Positions 28,081-38,265 are shown, numbered from the stretch's first letter. The stretch: DNA of 64,000 nucleotides from Thauera sp. JM12B12 (GCF_039614725.1 NZ_CP154859.1:496001-560000), one strand, 5' to 3'. Numbers and translations: made by a program. The notes: a model not told the origin generated them from the sequence alone.

Positions 28081-29022
28081 ATGATCGATGCCGTTCCCTT
28101 CTTCTTCGCCCTCGGCGCGGTGGCCTCGCTCGCCCGCTCCGGGCTGCGCCTGCCCGCAGCCGTGTTCGAGACCCTGTCGATCTACCTGCTGCTGGCCATC
28201 GGCCTCAAGGGCGGGGTGGAGATCGCGCGCTCCGAGAGCGCCACGCTGTGGGTCGATGCGCTGCTGGCGATCGGCCTGGGCGCGCTCATCCCGCTGCTGG
28301 TGTTCCCGCTCTTCCGCCTGCGCTTCTCGCGCCCCGACGCGGCCTCGCTGTCGGCGCACTACGGCTCGGTCTCCATCGTCACCTTCGCGGTGGGCGCGGC
28401 GGTGCTGGCCGGGCGCGGCATCGAGGTCGAGGGCCACCTCGCCCTGCTCGCCGCGCTGATGGAGGCGCCGGCGCTGATCGTCGCCACGCTGATCGCGCGC
28501 TGGGGCGTGAAGTCGGCCGACGGCAGCTCCACCGCCGGCGCGCTGGTGCACGAGGTGTTCGCGAACAAGAGCGTGGTGCTGCTCGGCGGCGGCATCCTGA
28601 TCGGCTGGGTCGCCGGGCCGCAGGGCCTGGAGCCGCTGTCGCCGCTGTTCGTCGATCTGTTCAAGGGCGCGCTGTGCCTGTTCCTGCTCGAGATGGGCCT
28701 GATCGCCGCCGACCGCCTGCCCGACCTCAAGAAGGCCGGGGTGTTCCTGGTCGCCAGCGCGCTCGCCCTGCCGCCGGTGCTGGCGCTCGCCGGCTGGGGC
28801 GTGGCGCAGCTGATGGGGCTGGGCGTGGGCGGCACGGTGCTGATGATGACGCTCGCCGGCAGCGCCTCCTACATCGCCGCGCCGACCGCGATGCGGATCG
28901 CGGTGCCCGAGGCCAACCCGGCGCTCGGGGTGGCGGCGGCGCTGGCGGTGACCTTCCCCTTCAACCTGCTGCTCGGGATTCCGCTGTACCTGTGGTGGGC
29001 GAGGACGATGGCGGGGGTCTGA
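28081..29022 (+). CDS. sbtA: SbtA-family sodium-dependent bicarbonate transporter
   Basis: A 313-residue membrane protein of the SbtA (DUF897) family, which imports bicarbonate with Na+. About ten hydrophobic segments are visible; conserved blocks are FETLSIYLLLAIGLKGGVE, SAHYGSVSIVTFAVG, VFANKSVVLLGGGILIG, LEMGLIA and GSASYIAAPTAMRIAVPEAN. The ATG at 28081 follows CAGGAAAACAACAC; the longer frame from 27997 lacks support. Its last 62 bases are antisense to the 3' end of the MFS gene. No SbtB gene follows, and no carboxysome or Rubisco gene is in the window, so it may supply bicarbonate to carboxylases in general. Confidence 0.92.
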   Translation: MIDAVPFFFALGAVASLARSGLRLPAAVFETLSIYLLLAIGLKGGVEIARSESATLWVDALLAIGLGALIPLLVFPLFRLRFSRPDAASLSAHYGSVSIVTFAVGAAVLAGRGIEVEGHLALLAALMEAPALIVATLIARWGVKSADGSSTAGALVHEVFANKSVVLLGGGILIGWVAGPQGLEPLSPLFVDLFKGALCLFLLEMGLIAADRLPDLKKAGVFLVASALALPPVLALAGWGVAQLMGLGVGGTVLMMTLAGSASYIAAPTAMRIAVPEANPALGVAAALAVTFPFNLLLGIPLYLWWARTMAGV

Positions 29023-30406
29023 GCAGGACGCCGGGGTCGGCCGCGTCGCGAGGCGGGGTCGGCTCGGTGATGGCGGCCGACGACTCGTCGGCCGCTTCGT
29101 CTTGCGGTTCGCTGGCGGAAGCAGCCTCGGGCGGCGCCTCGCCAGCGTCGGCGGGTGATCCAGGCTTGGGCGAGGCGTCCGCGTCCGTGACGTCCGGCGA
29201 CACCATCTCCAGCACCGTGGCCGAGGTGCGCATCATCGGTGTGAAATGCGCCGGTTCATCGACGATCTCGTCCTGGGTGCGGCGGAAGAGCAGGATGCAG
29301 AACAGCGCGAGCGGCACGAAGGCGAGCCCGAGGTGCAGCGGCAGCGCGAGGGCGCCGATCCAGCCCATCAGCGCGCCGGCGATCGACGGACCGGCGGCGG
29401 CACCCAGGCCATGCAGGAACAGCACGCCGGTGTTGCCCGACAGGATCTGGTCGTGGTGCAGGTGATCCACCAGGTGGGCGACCACGATCGGATAGATCGC
29501 GAACGCCATGCCGCCGTAGAGGAAGAGTCCCGCGAGCGGCACATGGGGCAGGTGGCCGAGGAGGGCGACGACGACCCCGGCGACTGCCGCGCCGCCCGCG
29601 GCCACGCCCAGGGCCAGGCGGCGGTCGCCCGCATCCGAGAAGCGCCCCATCGGCCATTGCAGCAGGGCGCCGCCGACGATGGCCGCCGTCATCAGCAGGC
29701 CGATGCCCGCGGCGTCGAGGCCGATGCGCTCGCCATAGACCGGGGTCAGGCTCCAGAACGCACCCATCGACAGCCCCGATGACAGCGCGCCGACGAAGGC
29801 CGCCGGCGCCGCGCGCCAGATCATGCCCAGCCGCGGCCGTGCGCGGGTGGCGATCTGCGGCTGCGGAAAGCGCGTCATCGTCACCGGCAGCAGCGACACG
29901 CAGACGAAGATCGCCGCCACCGCGAACAGGGTGAAGTTCATCGGCGTGTCCAGGCGCAGCAGTTGCTGCGCCCCGGCGAGCGCGGCGAGGTTCACCACCA
30001 TGTAGACGGCGAACACCTGGCCGCGGCGCTCGGGCGCGGTCTGGTCGTTGAGCCAGCTCTCGATCACCGCGTAGAAGCCCACCAGGCCCATGCCGGTGAG
30101 CACCCGCAAGCCCATCCAGAACCAGGCATTCACCACCACCGCATGGAGCAGGATGCAGGCGGCCACGATGGCGCCGAAGAAGGCGAAGGCGCGGATGTGG
30201 CCCATGCGCCGGATCAGCGGCGGAGCGACGAAGGTGCCGAGGAAGAAGCCGAGGAAGTAGGTCGAGCCGATGAGGCCGAGCGTGGTGTCGGAGAAGCCCT
30301 CGAGGCTGCCGCGCAGCGAGACCACGGTGTTGAGCAGGCCGGAGCCGAGCAGGAGCAGGGCGATGCCGGAGAGGAGGGCGCCGATGGGGAGGAGGGTGGG
30401 TAGCAT
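28961..30406 (-). CDS. MFS permease (YcaD-like) with long C-terminal tail
   Basis: A 481-residue major facilitator with 12 predicted helices in residues about 1-375; GRVLTG-like GLRVLTGMGLVGFYAVIESW and the LNDQTAPERRGQVFAVYM loop are typical of the YcaD/UMF1 type. ATG 30406 (MLPTLLPIG) is the natural start directly before TM1; the frame extending to 30475 adds a non-hydrophobic tail. After the last helix come roughly 100 residues rich in Ala, Pro, Glu and Asp with no recognisable domain; the last 20 codons lie antisense within sbtA. The substrate is unknown. Confidence 0.88.
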   Translation of the reverse strand: MLPTLLPIGALLSGIALLLLGSGLLNTVVSLRGSLEGFSDTTLGLIGSTYFLGFFLGTFVAPPLIRRMGHIRAFAFFGAIVAACILLHAVVVNAWFWMGLRVLTGMGLVGFYAVIESWLNDQTAPERRGQVFAVYMVVNLAALAGAQQLLRLDTPMNFTLFAVAAIFVCVSLLPVTMTRFPQPQIATRARPRLGMIWRAAPAAFVGALSSGLSMGAFWSLTPVYGERIGLDAAGIGLLMTAAIVGGALLQWPMGRFSDAGDRRLALGVAAGGAAVAGVVVALLGHLPHVPLAGLFLYGGMAFAIYPIVVAHLVDHLHHDQILSGNTGVLFLHGLGAAAGPSIAGALMGWIGALALPLHLGLAFVPLALFCILLFRRTQDEIVDEPAHFTPMMRTSATVLEMVSPDVTDADASPKPGSPADAGEAPPEAASASEPQDEAADESSAAITEPTPPRDAADPGVLLRPPPSSSPTTGTAESRAAG

Positions 30407-30770
30407 GGGCAGTTCGCGACCGTCGCCCGCGGCCGGGTAGGCTGCGGACCGGTGGCGCGTTGAATTTTTGTGCAAACATTTTACCCGTTTCTCGCTGCCG
30501 CCTGCTTGCCGCCCCCTCAGGCTGCCGGCCGGGCATGGGCCGCGGCGGACGAAACCCGATGCGCCCTATCAGCCCCGGCGGCTTGCCAAGCCTCGCCCGA
30601 CTTGCTAAAAACCGTCCGGGCGTCGATCGATGCCTTCTTCACGCCGACGCGGGGACGACCCCGCCCGCCATGCGCCCCGGGCGCAGCGACCGTCGGTTTT
30701 TCAGCGGGACGACCCGCGTGACACTGATGCCAGGTCGCGTGGCCGGCATCGTCGCCCCGAGGAGTTCTCC
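30407..30770. other. Divergent intergenic region
   Basis: These 364 bases separate the MFS gene (minus) from the PACE gene (plus). A short AT-rich stretch (TTGAATTTTTGTGCAAACATTTTACC, about 30459-30484) probably holds the MFS promoter on the minus strand. A second small AT stretch (GCTAAAAACCGTC) is near 30603. I see no RNA gene or repeat; open frames here have no family features. Confidence 0.4.
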
Positions 30771-31253
30771 GTGTCCGCCCCCAAACTGCGTTCCTTCCCC
30801 GACCGCCTGCGCCAGATCGCGCTGTTCGAGGTCGGCGGTCTGCTGCTGATCACGCCGCCGTTCGCATGGGCGAGCGGCGTGCCGATCACCGAATCGATCG
30901 GCCTGCTCGCCCTGCTCGCGCTCATCGCCGCGATCTGGAACGGCTGCTACAACACCTGCTTCGACTGGGTCGAAGGCCGTCTCACCGGGCGCACCGCCGA
31001 CCGTCGTCCGTTCCGGCTGCGCGCCCTGCACGCGGTCGGCTTCGAGAGCGGCCTGCTGCTGATGACGCTGCCGGTCATCGTGTGGTGGACCGACCTGGGC
31101 TGGATCGAGGCGCTGATCGCCGACATCGGCCTGGCGATCACGTACACGATCTACGCCTTTCTCTTCAACCTGGGCTACGACCGCCTGTTCCCGATCGCGC
31201 CGGCCGCAGCGCCCGCGACCACGGACGCCGGCCCGCTCGCCACGGAGCGCTGA
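30771..31253 (+). CDS. PACE-family efflux transporter
   Basis: A 160-residue protein of the proteobacterial antimicrobial compound efflux (PACE, AceI-like) family, made of two tandem bacterial transmembrane pair domains. Each half has two helices; the first begins [20 protein letters not shown] with the conserved membrane glutamate, and [15 protein letters not shown] joins the first pair to [18 protein letters not shown], again with a glutamate. These export cationic biocides such as chlorhexidine or natural polyamines using the proton gradient. GTG 30771 follows GAGGAGTTCTCC and gives the right N-terminus. The murB ATG begins one base after its stop. Confidence 0.92.
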   Translation: MSAPKLRSFPDRLRQIALFEVGGLLLITPPFAWASGVPITESIGLLALLALIAAIWNGCYNTCFDWVEGRLTGRTADRRPFRLRALHAVGFESGLLLMTLPVIVWWTDLGWIEALIADIGLAITYTIYAFLFNLGYDRLFPIAPAAAPATTDAGPLATER

Positions 31254-31254
31254 G

Positions 31255-32307
31255 ATGCAGGCTGACGGGCAGGCGCGGATGGCGGTCGATACGGGTGTGG
31301 CGGGCGAGCGTGACGCCGACCTGAGCACGCTCAACACCTTCGGCCTGCGCGCGCGCGCCGCCCGCCTGCTGCGCCTGCGCTCGGCCGAGGCGCTGGCGGC
31401 TGCGCTCGCGACCGCGCCGCAGCAAGGGCCGCGGCTGGTGCTCGGCGGTGGCAGCAACCTGGTGCTGACCGGCGACTTCCCCGGCACCGTGCTCAAGGTC
31501 GAGATCGGCGGGCGGCGCCTGCTGCGCGCCGAGCCGACAGCGTGGATCGTCGAGGCCGGCGCCGGCGAGAACTGGCACGACTTCGTGCGCTGGACCCTGG
31601 CGCAGGGCTGGCCCGGGCTGGAGAACCTGTCGCTGATCCCCGGCACGGTGGGCGCGGCGCCGATCCAGAACATCGGCGCCTACGGGCTGGAGCTCGCCGA
31701 GCGCTTCGACTCGCTCGATGCGGTCGACCTCGACAGCGGCGCCGTCCGCAGCTTCGGCCTGGCGGACTGCGATTTCGGCTACCGCGACAGCGTGTTCAAG
31801 CGCAGCCCGGGCCGCTGGCTGATCACCGCGGTGCGTTTCCGCCTGCCGCGGCCGTGGCAGCCGGTCACACGCTATGCCGACGTGGCGCGCGAACTCGAGG
31901 CGCGCGGCATCGAGGCGCCCAGCGCACTCGACATCTCCGACGCGGTGATCGCGATCCGCCGCCGCAAGCTGCCCGACCCGGCGGAGATCGGCAACGCCGG
32001 CAGCTTCTTCAAGAACCCCGTGGTCGAGGCTGCGGCCTGCGCCCGCCTGCTCGCCGCGCACCCGGCGCTGCCGCACTACCCGCAGCCCGACGGCCGCGAG
32101 AAGCTCGCCGCCGGCTGGCTGATCGAGCAGGCCGGCTGGAAGGGGCGTGACCTGGGGCCGGTCGGCTGCTACGAGCACCAGGCGCTGGTGCTGGTCAATC
32201 GCGGCGGCGCCACCGGCGCCGACGTGCAGCGCATCGCCGCGGCCATCGTGGCCGAGGTCGAGGCGCGCTTCGGCGTGCGCCTGGAGCCCGAGCCGGTTTT
32301 CGTCTGA
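31255..32307 (+). CDS. murB: UDP-N-acetylenolpyruvoylglucosamine reductase MurB
   Basis: MurB (350 residues, type I) reduces UDP-GlcNAc-enolpyruvate to UDP-MurNAc with NADPH and FAD in the cytoplasm. The FAD-binding segment [17 protein letters not shown] is at about residues 60-76; [18 protein letters not shown] and FGYRDSVFK are type I marks; the catalytic serine lies in [10 protein letters not shown] at about 245 and the catalytic glutamate in LEPEPVF at the C-terminus. ATG 31255 is one base from the PACE stop, so the two are probably translated together. It is away from the main mur/fts cluster. Confidence 0.96.
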   Translation: MQADGQARMAVDTGVAGERDADLSTLNTFGLRARAARLLRLRSAEALAAALATAPQQGPRLVLGGGSNLVLTGDFPGTVLKVEIGGRRLLRAEPTAWIVEAGAGENWHDFVRWTLAQGWPGLENLSLIPGTVGAAPIQNIGAYGLELAERFDSLDAVDLDSGAVRSFGLADCDFGYRDSVFKRSPGRWLITAVRFRLPRPWQPVTRYADVARELEARGIEAPSALDISDAVIAIRRRKLPDPAEIGNAGSFFKNPVVEAAACARLLAAHPALPHYPQPDGREKLAAGWLIEQAGWKGRDLGPVGCYEHQALVLVNRGGATGADVQRIAAAIVAEVEARFGVRLEPEPVFV

Positions 32308-32353
32308 GCCTGCGGTCGCCGCGCGCCGCATCCCTGTCCGAAGGATCCGCACC

Positions 32354-33748
32354 ATGTCCCGCACCCCCGACTCCCGCGCCGTCCTTGCCGCGCTGCGCAC
32401 CGCCTTTGGCACCGACGAGGTCCTCGCCGGCGATGCCAGCCCGCGCCACCTCAAGGACTGGAGCACCGCGAGCGGCGGCGTGCCGCTCGCCATCCTGCGC
32501 CCGCGCAGTACCGACGAGCTGTCGCGCATGCTGGCGATCTGCCATGCCCACGGCCAGGCGGTGGTGCCGCAGGGCGGGTTGTCGGGCCTGGTCGGCGGCG
32601 CGGTGCCCGTGGGCGGCGAGGTGCTGGTGTCGCTCGAGCGCATGAACGCGATCGAGGACATCGACCTCGACTCCGGCACCGTCACCGTGCAGGCGGGCGC
32701 GATCCTGCAGACGGTGCAGGAGGCCTGCCGCGACGCCGGCGCGCTGCTCGCGGTCGACCTCGGCGCCCGCGGCTCGTGCCAGGTCGGCGGCAACGTATCG
32801 ACCAACGCCGGCGGCAACCGCGTGATCCGCTACGGCAATACGCGCGACTCGGTGCTCGGCCTGGAGGTGGTGCTGGCCGACGGCACCGTGCTGCCGATGA
32901 TGAACCGCATGGTCAAGAACAACGCCGGCATGGACCTCAAGCATCTGTTCATCGGCAGCGAGGGTGTGCTCGGCATCGTCAGCCGCGTGGTGCTCAAGCT
33001 GCAGCCGCTGCCGCAGGGCACCAGCACCGCGCTGGTCGCGGTGGCGGACTTCGGCTGCGCGCTGCGCTTCCTGCGCCATGCGCAGCAGAGCCTGTCGGGC
33101 CAGGTGAGCGCCTTCGAGATCATGTGGCGCGACTACCTCGACACCGCGATCGCCGCCAACCGCCTGCGCAAGCCCTTCGCCACCGACTATCCGGTGTATG
33201 TGCTCACCGACATGCACTGCGGCCAGCCGGAGACCGACGCGCAGCGCTTCGAGGCCATGCTGGAGGCGGCGATCGAGGCGGGCTGGATCCTGGATGCGGC
33301 GGTGGCGCAGTCGGTGGCCGACGCCGAGGCGCTGTGGGCGATCCGCGACGGCGTCGCCGAGGTGCTGCGCGAGTACGCGCCGACGCTGAACTTCGACGTC
33401 TCGGTGCCGGTGGCGAAGATCGGCGAGTGCGCGGCGCGCGTGCGCGCCAAGCTCGAGCGCGACTGGCCGCAGCTGAAGGCGCTGTTCTTCGGCCACGTCG
33501 GCGACGGCAACCTGCACGTGGTCGTATGCAAGGTGCCCGAGGACGCCGCCAGCGTGCATGCGATCGAGGACGCGGTGTACAGCGTGGTGCGCGACGAGGG
33601 CGGCTCGATCTCGGCCGAGCACGGCATCGGCCTGCTCAAGCGCGACTGGCTGCACTACTCGCGCAGCGCGGCCGAGCTCGCGCTGATGCGCACGCTCAAG
33701 CAGTCGCTCGACCCGCGCGGCATCCTCAACCCGGGCAAGATGCTGTGA
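32354..33748 (+). CDS. FAD-binding 2-hydroxyacid dehydrogenase (GlcD/D2HGDH type)
   Basis: A 464-residue flavoprotein of the PCMH-type FAD-binding and FAD-oxidase-C families. The FAD domain has VVPQGGLSGLVGGAVPVGGE, GGNVSTNAGGNRVIRYGNTR and GSEGVLGIV. The C-terminal domain carries the metal-binding FFGHVGDGNLH and the EHGIGLLKR histidine motif, as in D-lactate, glycolate (GlcD) and D-2-hydroxyglutarate dehydrogenases. The exact hydroxyacid cannot be read from the sequence; length and the EHGIG motif best fit the D-2-hydroxyglutarate/D-lactate branch. ATG 32354 follows GAAGGATCCGCACC. It is convergent and abutting with the NAD-dependent 2-hydroxyacid dehydrogenase. Confidence 0.9.
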   Translation: MSRTPDSRAVLAALRTAFGTDEVLAGDASPRHLKDWSTASGGVPLAILRPRSTDELSRMLAICHAHGQAVVPQGGLSGLVGGAVPVGGEVLVSLERMNAIEDIDLDSGTVTVQAGAILQTVQEACRDAGALLAVDLGARGSCQVGGNVSTNAGGNRVIRYGNTRDSVLGLEVVLADGTVLPMMNRMVKNNAGMDLKHLFIGSEGVLGIVSRVVLKLQPLPQGTSTALVAVADFGCALRFLRHAQQSLSGQVSAFEIMWRDYLDTAIAANRLRKPFATDYPVYVLTDMHCGQPETDAQRFEAMLEAAIEAGWILDAAVAQSVADAEALWAIRDGVAEVLREYAPTLNFDVSVPVAKIGECAARVRAKLERDWPQLKALFFGHVGDGNLHVVVCKVPEDAASVHAIEDAVYSVVRDEGGSISAEHGIGLLKRDWLHYSRSAAELALMRTLKQSLDPRGILNPGKML

Positions 33749-34720
33749 TCAGCTGACCTGGTCGGGCGGCCGCCGGCCGTCGAAGAAGGCGACCAGGTTG
33801 TCCACCACGCGCATGCCCATCGCCTCGCGTGTCTCGCGCGTGGCGCTGCCGAGGTGGGGCAGCAGCACGACGTTCTCCAGCGCGAGCAGGCCGGGGTGCA
33901 CCTGCGGCTCGGCCTCGAACACGTCCAGGCCGGCGCCGGCCAGGCGCCCGTGCTGCAGGGCCGCGGCGAGCGCCGCCTCGTCCACCACGTCGCCGCGCGC
34001 GGTATTGATCAGGAAGGCGTGCGGCTTCATCGCCGCCAGGCGCGCGGCGTCGATCAGGTGGCGGTTGGCGCCGCCGCCCGGGCAGTGCAGCGAGACGAAA
34101 TCGGCCTGCGCCAGCACGTCCTCGATGTGCTCGAGCTGCGTCGCCTGCAGCCCGGCGAGGGCCTCCGCGGCGACCGGGCTGCGGTTGAAGAACACGACCT
34201 GCATGCCGAAGCCGTGCTGCGCGCGGCGCGCCACCGCGATGCCGATGCGGCCCATGCCGATGATGCCCAGCGTCTTGCCGCTCAGCCGGGTGCCGACGAG
34301 GTGGGTCGGCCGCCAGCCGGTCCAGCGCCCGGCGCGCAGCTCGCGCTCGCCCTCGCCGGCGCGGCGCGCCACCATCAGCATCAGGGTCAGCGCGAGGTCG
34401 GCGGTGCAGTCGGTGAGCACGCCCGGGGTGTTGGTGACGACCAGGCCGCGTTCGCGCGCCGCGTCCACGTCGATGTGGCTGTAGCCGACGCCGTAGTTGG
34501 CGAGGATGCGCGCGCGCGGCGCCTCGACCGCGAGCACGCCGGCGTCGAGGCGGTCGGACACGGTCGGCAGCACGGCGTCGTGGGCGCGCAGCGCGGCGCG
34601 CAGTTCGTCCGCGGACAGGCGGTGGTCGTCGGCGTTGAGCGTGGTGTCGAACAACGCGCATAGCCGGCGCTCGACGGCGTCGGGCCAGCGGCGGGTGACG
34701 AGGATGCGGGGTCTGGGCAT
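33749..34720 (-). CDS. NAD(P)-dependent D-2-hydroxyacid dehydrogenase (glyoxylate/hydroxypyruvate reductase type)
   Basis: A 323-residue member of the D-isomer 2-hydroxyacid dehydrogenases. The nucleotide motif GIIGMGRIGIAVARRA lies at about residues 153-168. The catalytic arginine is in NTARGDVVDE, the glutamate in GLDVFEAEP and the histidine in LLPHLGSATRETR. NYGVGYSHIDVDAARERGL and VTNTPGVLTDCTADLAL match the GyaR glyoxylate reductase group. It would reduce glyoxylate or hydroxypyruvate. Its stop directly abuts that of the FAD-dependent enzyme, with no terminator between them, so the two mRNAs could overlap. Confidence 0.92.
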   Translation of the reverse strand: MPRPRILVTRRWPDAVERRLCALFDTTLNADDHRLSADELRAALRAHDAVLPTVSDRLDAGVLAVEAPRARILANYGVGYSHIDVDAARERGLVVTNTPGVLTDCTADLALTLMLMVARRAGEGERELRAGRWTGWRPTHLVGTRLSGKTLGIIGMGRIGIAVARRAQHGFGMQVVFFNRSPVAAEALAGLQATQLEHIEDVLAQADFVSLHCPGGGANRHLIDAARLAAMKPHAFLINTARGDVVDEAALAAALQHGRLAGAGLDVFEAEPQVHPGLLALENVVLLPHLGSATRETREAMGMRVVDNLVAFFDGRRPPDQVS

Positions 34721-34792
34721 GGCAGGCGCCTCCGGGATGAGCGAGCGCGAAGCTTAGCGCGCGCGCTCCGGGGCGGCACCTGCCGCAGCGCG

Positions 34793-35533
34793 TCAGAGCA
34801 CCTGGCGCGGCTGCTCGATGATGGTCTGGTAGACGAAGCTCTTCACCAGCATGCGGTCGTTTGCCTCGAGGTCGCGGAAGTCCAGCCCGTAGTGGTATTC
34901 GATACCCTCGTCGTCGACATCCTCGCGCACGTTGCGGATGTCGGCTTCGACGTCGAGCGGCGTGTCGACCTCGTGCAGCGGCAGCTCGAATCTGAGCCGC
35001 AGCTGGCCGTCACGCTCGCCGAGCGCGGCGCGCGTGCGCAGCAGCACGCCGGTGGCGCTGATGTTGAGCACGGTACCGGGCGCGCTGCGGCCGTCGTCGC
35101 CCACCACCGTCGCAGTGGCCGCGAGCTCGGTGCGCACCCGCGTTGCCTTGCGGATCACGCTGCCCTGGATGGTCTGGGGAAAGCTGAGGTGGACGTAATG
35201 GAAGGGCAGCCTGCACGCGCGCAGCACCGAGGCGCGAAAGGCGAAGGCGTTCTGGCGGGAGAACACGCGCACCACCACCATGTCGTTGTCGACCAGGTCG
35301 ATGCGTTGGCGGCCGGCGACCGGGGCCGTGATCAGCAGGCTGCGGTTCTCCAGGTAGCCGACCACGCGCGAGAATGCGCGCCCCGCCCCGGTGCCGGAGG
35401 GGCATTCGATCTGCAGGCGGTCGCCGACGGCCAGTTGCATGTCTGCGAAGCTGAAGCCGCGATGCTCGCTCGGTGCTTCGAACGTGCTGTCCTCGTCCTG
35501 TGCTGGGGTGCTCGTCGTCTCGCTCATCGTCAT
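34793..35533 (-). CDS. YcgR-like PilZ-domain c-di-GMP receptor
   Basis: A 246-residue protein with an N-terminal YcgR-type domain (about residues 20-115, MQLAVGDRLQIECP onward) and a C-terminal PilZ domain (about 125-235). The c-di-GMP motifs are RKATRVRTE (RxxxR) and NISATG (D/N-x-S-x-x-G, here N in place of D). Such proteins bind cyclic di-GMP and slow the flagellar motor or alter surface polysaccharides. ATG 35533 (MTMSET) and ATG 35527 are both possible; the frame extended to 35656 adds Pro-rich sequence without support. It is monocistronic as far as visible. Confidence 0.85.
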   Translation of the reverse strand: MTMSETTSTPAQDEDSTFEAPSEHRGFSFADMQLAVGDRLQIECPSGTGAGRAFSRVVGYLENRSLLITAPVAGRQRIDLVDNDMVVVRVFSRQNAFAFRASVLRACRLPFHYVHLSFPQTIQGSVIRKATRVRTELAATATVVGDDGRSAPGTVLNISATGVLLRTRAALGERDGQLRLRFELPLHEVDTPLDVEADIRNVREDVDDEGIEYHYGLDFRDLEANDRMLVKSFVYQTIIEQPRQVL

Positions 35534-35759
35534 CGTCCGTCTTGCCGCCCCGCACGCGTGCGCAGGGCCAGCGGCCTCAACCGGATCCGGGCCCTCCAGG
35601 GCTTTTGGGGGCGGTCGGAAGCCGGATCTCGAGTGCCATTGAATCGGGAAGACCACACGTGGACAAGGTCATTTGCCACGCAGGGCGCGCATTGGCGCGG
35701 GTGCGGCGCCACTTTTGCCGTGGCCGCGGGCGGATGGCCCGGCGGTCGCCGCGGCCGGC

Positions 35760-37502
35760 CTAGTCCTGGCCGGACAGCTCGGCGTAGCTGCGTGCCAGCG
35801 CGGCGGCGAGCCGGGCGGGGTCGTCGACGATGCGGTAGCCGCGGTGTCCGAAGATGCGGCGCACCTCGGCTTCGGAGGCGCGTTCCATGCTGAGGCAGAA
35901 GCAGCGCACGCCCTTGCGCCGCGCCTCGACCACCGCGCGCGCGGCGTCCTCGACCAGATGGCGGGCGTCGAATACGTCGATGTCGGACGGTGCGCCATCG
36001 GACAGCACCAGCAGCGTGCGCTGCGCGCTGCGCTCCTTCGCCAGCCGCGCCGTGGCGTGGCGCAAGGCCGCGCCCAGGCGGGTGGACAGGCCCGGCCGGG
36101 CGGCGCCCAGCACCGTCGCCGGGTCCGCTGGCACGGGCTGGCCGAAATCGAGCAGGCGCAGGTAATTTACCGCCTGCCTTCCATCCGAATCGAAGCCGGC
36201 GACTTCCAGCCGGTCCTCGCGCTCGCGCAGCGCATTCATCAGCAGCGCGGCGGCCTCGCGTTCCAGATCCAGCACGCTGCGCCCGCAGGGCTGCAGGTCC
36301 GCCGTGGAGGCGGACAGGTCGAGCAACAGCAGCAGGCTGGTGCGCAGCGCCGTGCGGCCGTTGCGGCGAAACAGGCGCGGGTCCGGCGCCAGCCCCAGCC
36401 GGCGGTCGATGAAGACCTCGGTGGCGGCGTCCAGGTCCAGCTCGTCGCCTTCCCACTGGCGGCGGATGCGCTGGTTGCGGTCGGGGCGGCGGCTGCGCGC
36501 CAGCCGCAGCGGCGCGCGGGCGGGGGACGTCGGAGCCGAGGCCGGGGCGGGCGGCACGGCGTGCTCGATCACGGTGCACCAGTTGTCGCGGGCGCGCTCC
36601 AGGCGGTAGTGCCATTCCGGGTAGTCGTGGCGGGCGAGTTCGGGCAGGGGCGTCGGGTCCGAGGCTGCTTCGGGTGCCTGCGGCGGCGCGGACTGCAGTT
36701 CGCCCTGCGGTGGCGGGCGGCGCAGCGTGGCTTCGGCCTGCTCGGCGTCGGCGCCGTGCGCCCACAGGTGGCTGTTGTCGTCGTGCCAGGGCAGGGGCGG
36801 GGCGTAGGTCTGCAGGTTCATGCGCACGCGCAGCTGGCCGAGGTCGTTGGCAAGCACCGACACCACGTCGCGGAAGGACTCGGCATCCTCCAGCCGCCCG
36901 GCCTGCGCCTCGAACAGTGCGCGGCCCTTGCGCACCCAGGCGTTGTCGTCGTCGGCCTGCGGGTCCAGCAGCATGCGTTGCAGGCGGGCGACCAGGGCCT
37001 CGAAGCCCAGTTGCGGCGGCTCGGGCTGGCTGCGCAGCAGGCGGTGGAACAGGCGACCGAGGCCGGGGTGGCGCTGCATCAGCAGGCGGTCGACGCGCAC
37101 GTCCTCGATGGCGCCGGCCAGCGCCAGGCTCATCGGCTTTCGCTTCCCGGCCGGTTGGCGGCGTGGCGAATGGCGCAGGTGGCCGATGGCGTGCAGCGTG
37201 GCGGCGAGGTGGAGGTCGTGCAGCAGCGTTTCCCCGGGGGCCGCCCCATGCGTGGCCCCACTCGCGGCCCACGCCGTCGGCGCCTCGGGCAGCAGCAGGG
37301 TGGCGCCGTGCAGCACCGGGCGCGGCGCGGGGCCGTCCTGCGGCGGGCGGTCCAGCGCCTGCACGTCGCCGTCGTCGATGCCGAAGGCGTGTATCACGTG
37401 GCCGAGCGCGGCCAGGCGCGGGGTGAGGCGGTCGATGCCCGTCACCGGCCACCAGGTCGCGGGCAGCTCAGAAGGCCGATTCAAGGATCGCCCCCAGCGC
37501 AC
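35760..37502 (-). CDS. NorD/CbbO-type VWA-domain protein
   Basis: A 580-residue protein whose C-terminal 200 residues form a von Willebrand A domain with [15 protein letters not shown] and later [13 protein letters not shown]. The N-terminal part is helical with a Pro/Ala-rich linker near residues 270-340. NorD and CbbO partner the AAA+ ATPases NorQ and CbbQ to activate nitric oxide reductase or Rubisco. Here it follows a CbbQ-type ATPase by overlap (35 bases if GTG 37502 is used; GTG 37445 would remove the overlap), and the ATPase follows amiE. No nor or cbb genes are nearby, so the client is probably an enzyme of amide breakdown; this is inference. Confidence 0.85.
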   Translation of the reverse strand: MRWGRSLNRPSELPATWWPVTGIDRLTPRLAALGHVIHAFGIDDGDVQALDRPPQDGPAPRPVLHGATLLLPEAPTAWAASGATHGAAPGETLLHDLHLAATLHAIGHLRHSPRRQPAGKRKPMSLALAGAIEDVRVDRLLMQRHPGLGRLFHRLLRSQPEPPQLGFEALVARLQRMLLDPQADDDNAWVRKGRALFEAQAGRLEDAESFRDVVSVLANDLGQLRVRMNLQTYAPPLPWHDDNSHLWAHGADAEQAEATLRRPPPQGELQSAPPQAPEAASDPTPLPELARHDYPEWHYRLERARDNWCTVIEHAVPPAPASAPTSPARAPLRLARSRRPDRNQRIRRQWEGDELDLDAATEVFIDRRLGLAPDPRLFRRNGRTALRTSLLLLLDLSASTADLQPCGRSVLDLEREAAALLMNALREREDRLEVAGFDSDGRQAVNYLRLLDFGQPVPADPATVLGAARPGLSTRLGAALRHATARLAKERSAQRTLLVLSDGAPSDIDVFDARHLVEDAARAVVEARRKGVRCFCLSMERASEAEVRRIFGHRGYRIVDDPARLAAALARSYAELSGQD

Positions 37503-38265
37503 GCTGCATGTCGGGGTCGTCGGTGATCGGGGCGGTCATCGCCATGCGGCAGCTGTCGACCGGCGGCAGGCCGTCGCGGATCAGCACCCCGGCGTAGATC
37601 AGCATGCGGGTGGAGATGCCCTCGTCCAGCCCGCGCTCGCGCAGGCGGCGCGACTGGCGGGCGATGTCGACCAGCCTTGCGGCCAGCGCGCGGTCGATGC
37701 CGGCCTCGTGGGCGACGATGTCGGCCTCGGCCTCCGCTGCCGGGTAGTCGAACTCGAGCGCGGCAAAGCGCTGGCGGGTGGATTGCTTGAGGCTCTTGCT
37801 GTGGCTCTGGTAGCCGGGGTTGTAGGACACGACGAGCTGGAAGTCGGGATGCGCGGCGACGATCTCGCCCTTCTTGTCCAGCGGCAGGATGCGGCGGCTG
37901 TCGGTGAGCGGGTGGATCACCACGGTGGTGTCCTGGCGCGCCTCGACCACTTCGTCCAGATAGCAGATGGCGCCGTGGCGCACGGCGGTGGTGAGCGGGC
38001 CGTCGTGCCAGCGCGTGCCGTCGGCGTCGAGCAGGTAGCGGCCGACGAGATCGGCGGCGCTCATGTCCTCGTTGCAGGCCAGGGTGATCAGCGGCTTGCC
38101 GAGGCGCCAGGCCATGTATTCGACGAAGCGCGTCTTGCCGCAGCCGGTCGGGCCCTTGAGCACCAGCGGCAGGCGGTGGGCGTAGGCGTGCTCGTAGAGG
38201 GCGATCTCGTGGCCGGTGGGATGGTAGTAGGGCTCGGCGGTGAGGCGGTAGGGGGTGAGGTCCAT
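37468..38265 (-). CDS. CbbQ/NirQ/NorQ-type AAA+ ATPase
   Basis: A 265-residue MoxR-class AAA+ ATPase of the CbbQ/NirQ/NorQ/GpvN branch. Walker A is GPTGCGKT at residues 38-45, Walker [10 protein letters not shown] at 101-109, and the long C-terminal helical CbbQ_C region contains [39 protein letters not shown] is strongly conserved in this branch. ATG 38265 (MDLTPY) is used; an upstream frame start lacks similarity. It lies 61 bases after amiE and overlaps the VWA gene, forming amiE-ATPase-VWA. In Pseudomonas an unrelated ATPase, AmiB, follows amiE, so an ATPase companion of aliphatic amidase has a precedent. Confidence 0.92.
   Translation of the reverse strand: MDLTPYRLTAEPYYHPTGHEIALYEHAYAHRLPLVLKGPTGCGKTRFVEYMAWRLGKPLITLACNEDMSAADLVGRYLLDADGTRWHDGPLTTAVRHGAICYLDEVVEARQDTTVVIHPLTDSRRILPLDKKGEIVAAHPDFQLVVSYNPGYQSHSKSLKQSTRQRFAALEFDYPAAEAEADIVAHEAGIDRALAARLVDIARQSRRLRERGLDEGISTRMLIYAGVLIRDGLPPVDSCRMAMTAPITDDPDMQRALGAILESAF

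Noticed and set aside
35760..38265. Nitric oxide reductase or Rubisco activation by the NorD/CbbQ-like pair
   Set aside because: Neither norCB nor cbbLS/cbbM is present; the pair directly follows amiE.
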